DNA of 9,598 bases. Source: Chloroflexota bacterium (lineage in GTDB: Bacteria; Chloroflexota; Dehalococcoidia; UBA2979). Below the pieces are notes generated by a model that made no database searches, was not told where the DNA came from, and was given only the letters and a program-made list of their open reading frames with translations. The number at the start of each line of letters is the position of its first letter. Position 1 is the first letter of the stretch. Shown here piece after piece: positions 6,064 through 9,598 of this stretch. The stretch lies in assembly GCA_027592975.1 (NCBI GenBank), contig JAQCJS010000024.1, positions 1 to 9,598 on the forward strand, written 5' to 3'. Position numbers and translations under genes: made by a program.

Positions 6064-6069
6064 GCGGGC
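6040..6069. repeat. 15-bp tandem duplication at a start codon
   Basis: Two perfect head-to-tail copies of CTCATCCATGCGGGC (6040-6054 and 6055-6069). On the minus strand each copy carries ATGGATGAG, so the MmcQ-like gene has two successive start codons and an extra MDEAR. Confidence 0.9.
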
Positions 6070-6070
6070 A

Positions 6071-6076
6071 AGTCTA
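6071..6076 (-). promoter_or_regulatory. -10 element for the MmcQ-like gene (leaderless)
   Basis: On the minus strand TAGACT is followed by 7 nt and then ATG (6063). There is no Shine-Dalgarno between, so transcription is predicted to start at or next to the A of ATG. Confidence 0.45.
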
Positions 6077-6109
6077 CGACCCGCCTCGGCACGTCCGCCG
6101 GGGCACGGG

Positions 6110-6115
6110 TACACT
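6110..6115 (+). promoter_or_regulatory. -10 element for the 89-aa membrane protein gene (leaderless)
   Basis: TACACT is followed by 6 nt and ATG 6122. A start site 7 nt after the hexamer falls on the A of ATG. No Shine-Dalgarno is present. Confidence 0.5.
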
Positions 6116-6121
6116 CGAAGC

Positions 6122-6391
6122 ATGTTCGGCTACGAGCCACACAAGCCAGATCGTGAGCCCGGCTCATTGGGCGAGATCTTCGCCATGATCCGCGTCGTCT
6201 TCGCGGAGCTGGCGAAGCCGCTCCTCATGATCGCTGTCGCCCTGACGCTGGTGATGAGCACGCTCTATCTCCTCTTCACCAACGCGCCGCTGGCGCTCAT
6301 CCCCCTGTCGCTCCTCGGACTGGCGGTCTGGTGGCTCGTCCGCAAGGATCAGCAGGCGATCCGCGAGGCCGAGGACAACCTCCCCCACTGA
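6122..6391 (+). CDS. Small two-helix membrane protein (hypothetical)
   Basis: The 89-aa product is not recognised as a named family. A charged N-terminus (YEPHKPDREPGSLGEI) is followed by two hydrophobic segments, about residues 32-53 (PLLMIAVALTLVMSTLYLLF) and 56-74 (PLALIPLSLLGLAVWWLV), then a basic/acidic tail (RKDQQAIREAEDNLPH). This is a hairpin membrane topology with both ends probably in the cytoplasm. The start is supported by a TACACT -10 element ending 6 nt before ATG and by the short divergent spacer shared with the MmcQ-like gene. The stop TGA lies inside the first copy of a 12-bp tandem repeat. No partner can be inferred. Confidence 0.75.
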   Translation: MFGYEPHKPDREPGSLGEIFAMIRVVFAELAKPLLMIAVALTLVMSTLYLLFTNAPLALIPLSLLGLAVWWLVRKDQQAIREAEDNLPH

Positions 6392-6423
6392 CCTCGTCGC
6401 TGACCTCGTCGCTGACCTCGTCG
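6388..6423 (+). repeat. 12-bp tandem repeat, 3 perfect copies
   Basis: CTGACCTCGTCG is repeated three times without change (6388-6399, 6400-6411, 6412-6423). The first copy contains the stop codon of the 89-aa gene. The next bases, CCGACGC, may be a decayed start of a fourth unit. Confidence 0.92.
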
Positions 6424-6703
6424 CCGACGCGCTGCGGCGCCCGCGAGACCGCGGGAAATCCCTGAGATGGCGACGGGAACGAAGCGGGCACCCTGAGCGT
6501 TCCCAGTAGTAGACGATCGCCCGAGCGTGCATCGCGCTCGGCGCTCGTCATACCGCTGGGAATGAGATTCGACCGATGACCCCGCCGCATGACCGCACGC
6601 CACGCTTCCCGATCCCCCGCCCCCGGGGGGAACGCCCCGCCCTGCCGCAGCGCCGGTAGCCCCGGCTCGGCCCGCTCACTCGCGCGGGCCATCCCCTGCG
6701 CGT
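6424..6703. other. Gene-free intergenic region before yggS
   Basis: No gene is supported in this stretch. It holds a small hairpin CCCGCG/CGCGGG (6440-6455) followed by AAAT, which might be a weak terminator for the upstream gene, the long nested hairpin at 6500-6562, and a GC run around 6620-6630. The minus strand is open in more than one frame but without coding character. Confidence 0.5.
6500..6562. other. Nested 63-nt hairpin, candidate structured RNA or repeat element
   Basis: Three arm pairs nest around one centre: TTCCCAG (6500-6506) with CTGGGAA (6556-6562); GACGA (6512-6516) with TCGTC (6545-6549); and CCGAGCG (6521-6527) with CGCTCGG (6535-6541), with a 7-nt loop. That makes 19 base pairs with small internal loops. 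It is not followed by a T tract and I could not match it to a known RNA family. Confidence 0.5.
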
Positions 6704-6709
6704 TACGCT
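6704..6709 (+). promoter_or_regulatory. -10 element for yggS (leaderless)
   Basis: TACGCT is followed by 7 nt and ATG 6717, with no Shine-Dalgarno. This is the expected spacing for an mRNA that begins at the start codon. Confidence 0.45.
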
Positions 6710-6716
6710 ACCGGGC

Positions 6717-7406
6717 ATGACTGCCACCACGACCCTCGCCGCCCGGCTCGCCGAGGTACACGCGCGTATCGCGCGGGCCTGCGAACGCGCGGGCCGCGAC
6801 CCGTCCGAGGTGACCCTGGTGGGCGTCTCCAAGACACAGCCGCCGGAAGCCGTGCGGGACGCCGTGACCGCCGGCCTCCTTGACCTTGGGGAGAACCGTG
6901 CGCAGGACGTGCTGGACCAGGCCGCCGTCGCCGCCGCCGGGCTGGCCCCGCGCTGGCACTTCATCGGCCATCTGCAGCGCAACAAGGTGCGCGAGGTGCT
7001 CCCGGTCATTCACACCCTCCACTCGCTCGACTCGGCCCGCCTGATCGAGGAGATCGAGCGACGCTGGGAGGCCCGCGGCGACCGCGGCCCGCTGCCCTGC
7101 TTCCTGGAAGTGAACGTGGCGGGCGAGGAGCAGAAGTCCGGCATCGCGCCCGGGGAGTTGCCCGCGCTGCTGTCGGCCACCTCGGCCTCGGCGGTGCTGC
7201 GGGTGGAGGGGCTCATGACGGTGGCCCCGCAGGTGGCCGATCCGGAGCAGACGCGGCCGGTCTTCCGCGCCATGCGCGATCTGGCCGCGGCCCACGGCCT
7301 CCGGGGCCTGTCCATGGGCATGACCGAGGACTACCCGATCGCGATCGAGGAAGGCGCCACCCTGGTGCGCGTCGGCCGCGCGATCTTCGGCGAACGACGA
7401 GCGTAG
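6717..7406 (+). CDS. yggS: PLP-binding protein YggS (PLPBP family)
   Basis: YggS binds pyridoxal 5'-phosphate and helps maintain free PLP and amino-acid balance; it has an alanine-racemase-like TIM barrel but no known catalytic activity. The 229-aa product, a usual length, shows the PLP lysine K39 in LVGVSKTQPPEAV, GENRAQD (58-64), WHFIGHLQRNK (80-90), LEVNVAGEEQKSGI, and the phosphate-binding end SMGMTEDYPIAIEEGATLVRVGRAIFG (split at 199-206 and 211-225). The family more often has a small residue plus D/F after SMGM, so TEDY is a mild variant. It heads a cluster with proC and yggT, an arrangement common in many bacteria. ATG 6717 follows a -10 element by 7 nt, and the protein begins at the normal N-terminal helix. 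Confidence 0.96.
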   Translation: MTATTTLAARLAEVHARIARACERAGRDPSEVTLVGVSKTQPPEAVRDAVTAGLLDLGENRAQDVLDQAAVAAAGLAPRWHFIGHLQRNKVREVLPVIHTLHSLDSARLIEEIERRWEARGDRGPLPCFLEVNVAGEEQKSGIAPGELPALLSATSASAVLRVEGLMTVAPQVADPEQTRPVFRAMRDLAAAHGLRGLSMGMTEDYPIAIEEGATLVRVGRAIFGERRA

Positions 7407-7407
7407 C

Positions 7408-7421
7408 CTCCCCGCGGGGAG
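7408..7421. other. Perfect 14-bp palindrome between yggS and proC
   Basis: CTCCCCGCGGGGAG is its own reverse complement and begins 2 nt after the yggS stop. A 6-bp stem with a two-base loop is sterically poor as RNA, so this is either a longer-loop hairpin affecting proC translation or a protein-binding site. Confidence 0.35.
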
Positions 7422-7440
7422 CCAGGACGAAGGCAGCAAC

Positions 7441-8241
7441 GTGCGCATCGGCATCATCGGTGGCGGCTTCATGGGCGAGGCGTTCCTGCGCGGGATCATC
7501 CGCGCCCGGGTCGCAACGCCCAACGACATCGCCGTGGCGGAGCTCATGCCCGCCCGACGGCTGGTGCTCGCCGAACACGGCGTGCGCGTGACGGACGACG
7601 TGGAGAGCGCAACCATCGGCGCGGACGTGGTGCTCCTGGCGGTGAAGCCGCAGGACCTGGCCCACGTGGCCGGCGGACTGCAGGGCGCGATGCCTCGCGA
7701 TGCCGTGTTGATCTCGATCGCCGCCGGCGTGCGGCTGGACGACGTGCGGCGCTACGCCGGGCACCGGGCCGCCGTGCGGGTGATGCCGAACCTGCCCGCC
7801 GCCATCGGCGAAGGCGCTGCCGTGTTCTACCCTGCCCCGGAGGTGAACGAGGCGCAGCGGCGAAACGTGGACGCCGTCCTGGGCGCCGTGGCGACCGCGA
7901 TCGTGGAGGTCCACGACGATGACGCCGTGGATCTGGCCACCGCGATCCACGGATCCGGTCCGGCCTACGTCTACCTGTTCATCGAATCCATGATCGACGC
8001 GGCGGTGCGGCTGGGGATGAAGCGTCCCGAGGCGCAGCGGCTGGTTCTGGCCACCGTGGCCGGATCCGCTCGCTACGCGGTCGAGTCCGAGCAGCACCCG
8101 GCGGCGCTACGGAACGCCGTGACTTCGCCGGGCGGCACCACCGCCGCCGCCCTCGCAGAACTCGAGGCGGCCGGATTCCGTACCGCGATCGACAGTGCCA
8201 TCGAAGCCGCCTATGAGCGGGCACGCGAGCTGGGAGAATAG
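7441..8241 (+). CDS. proC: Pyrroline-5-carboxylate reductase
   Basis: ProC catalyses the last step of proline synthesis, NAD(P)H-dependent reduction of pyrroline-5-carboxylate. The 266-aa product is of usual length. It opens with a Rossmann dinucleotide fold, RIGIIGGGFMGEA (2-14), followed by LLAVKPQD (65-72), MPNLPAAIGEG (115-125), HGSGPAYVY (170-178) and the family signature VTSPGGTT (227-234) in the all-helical C-terminal domain that forms the active site. The start is GTG at 7441 with GAAGG 7 nt upstream; no earlier start keeps the Rossmann motif at the N-terminus. Only 34 nt separate it from yggS and 3 nt from yggT, so the three genes are likely one operon. Confidence 0.97.
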   Translation: MRIGIIGGGFMGEAFLRGIIRARVATPNDIAVAELMPARRLVLAEHGVRVTDDVESATIGADVVLLAVKPQDLAHVAGGLQGAMPRDAVLISIAAGVRLDDVRRYAGHRAAVRVMPNLPAAIGEGAAVFYPAPEVNEAQRRNVDAVLGAVATAIVEVHDDDAVDLATAIHGSGPAYVYLFIESMIDAAVRLGMKRPEAQRLVLATVAGSARYAVESEQHPAALRNAVTSPGGTTAAALAELEAAGFRTAIDSAIEAAYERARELGE

Positions 8242-8244
8242 CCA

Positions 8245-8502
8245 ATGGATGCCATCGCCCCGGTCGCGCACATCGTCGGCTATCTGATCGAATTCCTCGG
8301 CTTCGCGATCATCATCCGCTCGCTGCTGTCGTGGTTCCCCATCGACCGCGAGGGGCCGGTGGTGCAGATGCTCGTCTCAATCACCGACCCGGTGCTGGAA
8401 CCCCTGCGCAAGGTGATCCCGCCCCTGGGTATGCTGGATCTGACGCCGCTGATCGCCACGATCCTGCTCTTCATAGTCGCCCGTCAGCTGACCTCGTTCT
8501 AA
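8245..8502 (+). CDS. yggT: YggT family membrane protein
   Basis: The 85-aa product has the YggT pattern: an N-terminal hydrophobic helix (GYLIEFLGFAIIIRSLLSW), then FPID, ITDPVLEPLRKVIPPLG and LDLTPLIATILLFIVARQL, giving one YggT repeat with two membrane segments and a conserved amphipathic stretch between. In plants and cyanobacteria related proteins (CCB3/YlmG) affect membrane protein assembly, cell division or osmotic behaviour; the exact role in bacteria is unsettled. ATG 8245 is 3 nt after the proC stop, with GGGAG (8232-8236) overlapping the proC end as ribosome binding site, indicating translational coupling. Its TAA stop overlaps the yggU stop on the other strand. Confidence 0.93.
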   Translation: MDAIAPVAHIVGYLIEFLGFAIIIRSLLSWFPIDREGPVVQMLVSITDPVLEPLRKVIPPLGMLDLTPLIATILLFIVARQLTSF

Positions 8503-8798
8503 GGCTCCCGGGCGCGCTCCCCGGTGCTTCCTGCCGTGGCGGAGAGCCGGCGGCCCAGTTCTGCCTCATCGACGCCCGCGATCTCCACTACCTTCAGCTT
8601 CGACGTGCGCCCGGAGACGATGCGCAGCGCCCCCTTCGCCAGCCCCAGCCGGCGTGCGAGCACGCGAATCAGCGCCTCGTTCGCCGCGCCGCCCACCGGA
8701 AGTGCCGTCACCCGCACCAGCAGCGCATCGCCGCGCAGCCCAACCACCACATCGCGGGCCGCACGAGGCACAATGCGGACGGCGATGCGGGTCGTCAT
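8499..8798 (-). CDS. yggU: DUF167 family protein (YggU-like)
   Basis: The 99-aa product shows the DUF167 core: VRIVPRAARDVVVG, then LLVRVTALPVGGAANEALIRVLARRLGL and LRIVSGRTSKLKVVEIAG. These are small soluble alpha/beta proteins with no established function, often encoded beside yggT. Here the gene points the opposite way and its stop overlaps that of yggT (shared bases in CTAA, 8499-8502). The start at 8798 is chosen because the conserved domain begins there and a -10-like GATACT lies 6 nt upstream; the frame stays open to 9347 but would run antisense through recA. The C-terminal 15 residues are Ser/Thr/Gly/Glu-rich and unconserved. Confidence 0.92.
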   Translation of the reverse strand: MTTRIAVRIVPRAARDVVVGLRGDALLVRVTALPVGGAANEALIRVLARRLGLAKGALRIVSGRTSKLKVVEIAGVDEAELGRRLSATAGSTGERAREP

Positions 8799-8804
8799 GC
8801 GGTC

Positions 8805-8810
8805 AGTATC
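8805..8810 (-). promoter_or_regulatory. -10 element for yggU (leaderless)
   Basis: On the minus strand GATACT is followed by 6 nt and ATG 8798, with no Shine-Dalgarno. It matches the spacing seen at three other genes of this window. Confidence 0.4.
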
Positions 8811-8965
8811 CTCGATGCCCCATCGCCGTGCGCGACGCGCGTGGCCACCACCACCACGCGGAGAGACGAGAATCCGCTTACACTGGAGTACCGACAACTC
8901 GTACGGGGCAGTGGCGCGATCCGAACATTCGACCCAGATTTTCCTGTGATCGCCCGCATCTGCGC

Positions 8966-8992
8966 TTGACGACAGAACGTCCGTTCTATAGT
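8966..8992 (+). promoter_or_regulatory. recA promoter
   Basis: TTGACG (8966-8971) and TATAGT (8987-8992) are close to sigma-70 consensus, with a slightly short 15-nt spacer. Transcription would begin near 8999, giving a leader of about 45 nt with the ribosome binding site GGAGG (9035-9039), 5 nt before ATG 9045. Confidence 0.75.
8975..8986 (+). promoter_or_regulatory. LexA/SOS operator of recA
   Basis: GAACGTCCGTTC fits GAAC-N4-GTTC, and the arms extend one more pair to AGAAC/GTTCT (8974-8987). It fills the spacer between the recA -35 and -10 elements, so bound LexA would block RNA polymerase. This is the expected arrangement for SOS control of recA. Confidence 0.85.
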
Positions 8993-9044
8993 GTTCGGAA
9001 CATCGGGCGGGGGATACGACCCGAGCAAGGTACCGGAGGCTGAG

Positions 9045-9598
9045 ATGGCGGTCGAGAAGAAGGGTTCCAAGAGCGACGAGCTGACCAAGGCGCTCGACCA
9101 GATCATCAAGGACCACGGCAAAGGCGCAATCATGCGCCTGGGTGACGCGAGCGCGGCGATGAACGTCTCCGCCATCCCGACGGGTGCCCTCTCTCTGGAC
9201 ATCGCGCTCGGCGTCGGCGGCATCCCGCGCGGTCGCATCACGGAGATCTACGGCCCGGAGTCCGCTGGCAAGTCCACCCTCGCGCAGCACATCATCGCGG
9301 AAGCGCAGAAGCTCGGCGGCACGGCCGCGTACATCGATGTCGAGCACGCGCTTGATCCTGAGTACGCGGCGAACTGCGGCATCAACATTAACGACCTGCT
9401 CATCTCCCAGCCGGACACCGGCGAGCAGGCCCTGGAGATCTGCGAGGCCCTGGTTCGCTCCGCCGCCGTCGACATCATCGTCGTCGACTCCGTCGCGGCC
9501 CTCGTGCCGCGGGCGGAGATCGAGGGCGACATGGGCGACTCCCTCCCCGGCCTGCAGGCCCGCCTGATGTCGCAGGCGATGCGGAAGCTCACCGGCTC
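9045..9598 (+). CDS. recA: Recombinase RecA (5' part, cut by window end)
   Basis: RecA forms ATP-dependent filaments on single-stranded DNA, drives strand exchange and triggers LexA self-cleavage. The first 184 residues are present. Visible motifs are [13 protein letters not shown] (44-56), the Walker A loop GPESAGKST (70-78; more often GPESSGKTT), the catalytic Glu in [10 protein letters not shown] (96-105), Walker B with [12 protein letters not shown] (142-153), and the L1 region [19 protein letters not shown] (161-179). In L1 the usual His-Val/Met before Gly is replaced by Leu-Pro. ATG 9045 has GGAGG at a 5-nt spacing, and the upstream region carries a promoter with a LexA box. It is divergent from yggU. 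The remaining 160 or so residues lie beyond the window. Confidence 0.98.
   Translation, partial: MAVEKKGSKSDELTKALDQIIKDHGKGAIMRLGDASAAMNVSAIPTGALSLDIALGVGGIPRGRITEIYGPESAGKSTLAQHIIAEAQKLGGTAAYIDVEHALDPEYAANCGININDLLISQPDTGEQALEICEALVRSAAVDIIVVDSVAALVPRAEIEGDMGDSLPGLQARLMSQAMRKLTG

Noticed and set aside
6440..6570. T-box-like sequence on the minus strand (AGGGTG near a long hairpin)
   Set aside because: The T-box bulge that pairs with tRNA needs TGGN and the following ACCGCG; here it reads TGCC, and no aminoacyl-tRNA synthetase or amino-acid gene lies downstream on that strand.
8874..8900. TACACT (8879-8884) as a second promoter toward recA
   Set aside because: A plausible -10 hexamer, but no -35 and the SOS promoter downstream is far better; kept out for lack of support.
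8838..8969. Short + strand open frame between yggU and recA
   Set aside because: No ribosome binding site, no recognisable product, and its end overlaps the recA -35 element.
1..9598. tRNA, rRNA, CRISPR array, insertion sequence or toxin-antitoxin pair
   Set aside because: No tRNA T-arm with cloverleaf context, no spaced repeats of CRISPR type, no transposase and no terminal inverted repeats with target duplications were seen.

Overview
This is a high-G+C bacterial chromosome segment carrying housekeeping genes. The gene set is ftsZ, nrdR, an adenosylcobalamin-dependent ribonucleotide reductase (nrdJ), yggS-proC-yggT, yggU and the 5' part of recA. There are no rRNA or tRNA genes, insertion sequences, phage genes or CRISPR arrays. 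Protein style, B12-dependent dNTP synthesis and LexA boxes of the GAAC-N4-GTTC type fit Chloroflexota (Thermomicrobia-like). A high-G+C actinobacterium or another deep-branching group cannot be excluded from sequence alone.

Left part (1-3782): ftsZ ends at 1588. Its frame stays open to the left edge of the window through a Pro/Ala-rich acidic stretch, so FtsZ either has a long N-terminal extension or is fused to the gene upstream (FtsA would be expected there). Two hairpins follow ftsZ. A 320-nt gene-free stretch rich in hairpins leads into nrdR, the Zn-ribbon/ATP-cone repressor of ribonucleotide reductase genes, here with an unusual acidic tail. Two small genes then separate nrdR from nrdJ: a DUF1801 protein and an unrecognised 126-aa protein of visibly lower G+C. 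A near-duplicate 57-nt element that includes the terminator hairpin follows both nrdR and the DUF1801 gene.

Middle (3783-6716): nrdJ makes deoxyribonucleotides and is preceded by a perfect LexA-type box. Convergent to it is a small MmcQ/YjbR-family gene, which is divergent from a two-helix membrane protein gene. A 325-nt intergenic region follows, with a 12-bp tandem repeat (3 copies) and a nested 63-nt hairpin.

Right part (6717-9598): yggS, proC and yggT are a tight co-directional cluster. yggU is inverted, with its stop codon overlapping that of yggT. recA, cut by the window end, has a textbook SOS promoter with a LexA box between its -35 and -10 elements.

Two themes link the genes. First, the only two GAAC-N4-GTTC boxes I found lie in front of recA and nrdJ, suggesting that recombination and dNTP supply are induced together after DNA damage, while NrdR adds a second, nucleotide-sensing control. 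Second, four genes (MmcQ-like, 89-aa membrane protein, yggS, yggU) lack a Shine-Dalgarno sequence and have a TANNNT-like -10 element 6-7 nt before ATG, the signature of leaderless mRNAs. By contrast ftsZ, the 126-aa gene, nrdJ and recA have strong Shine-Dalgarno sequences.
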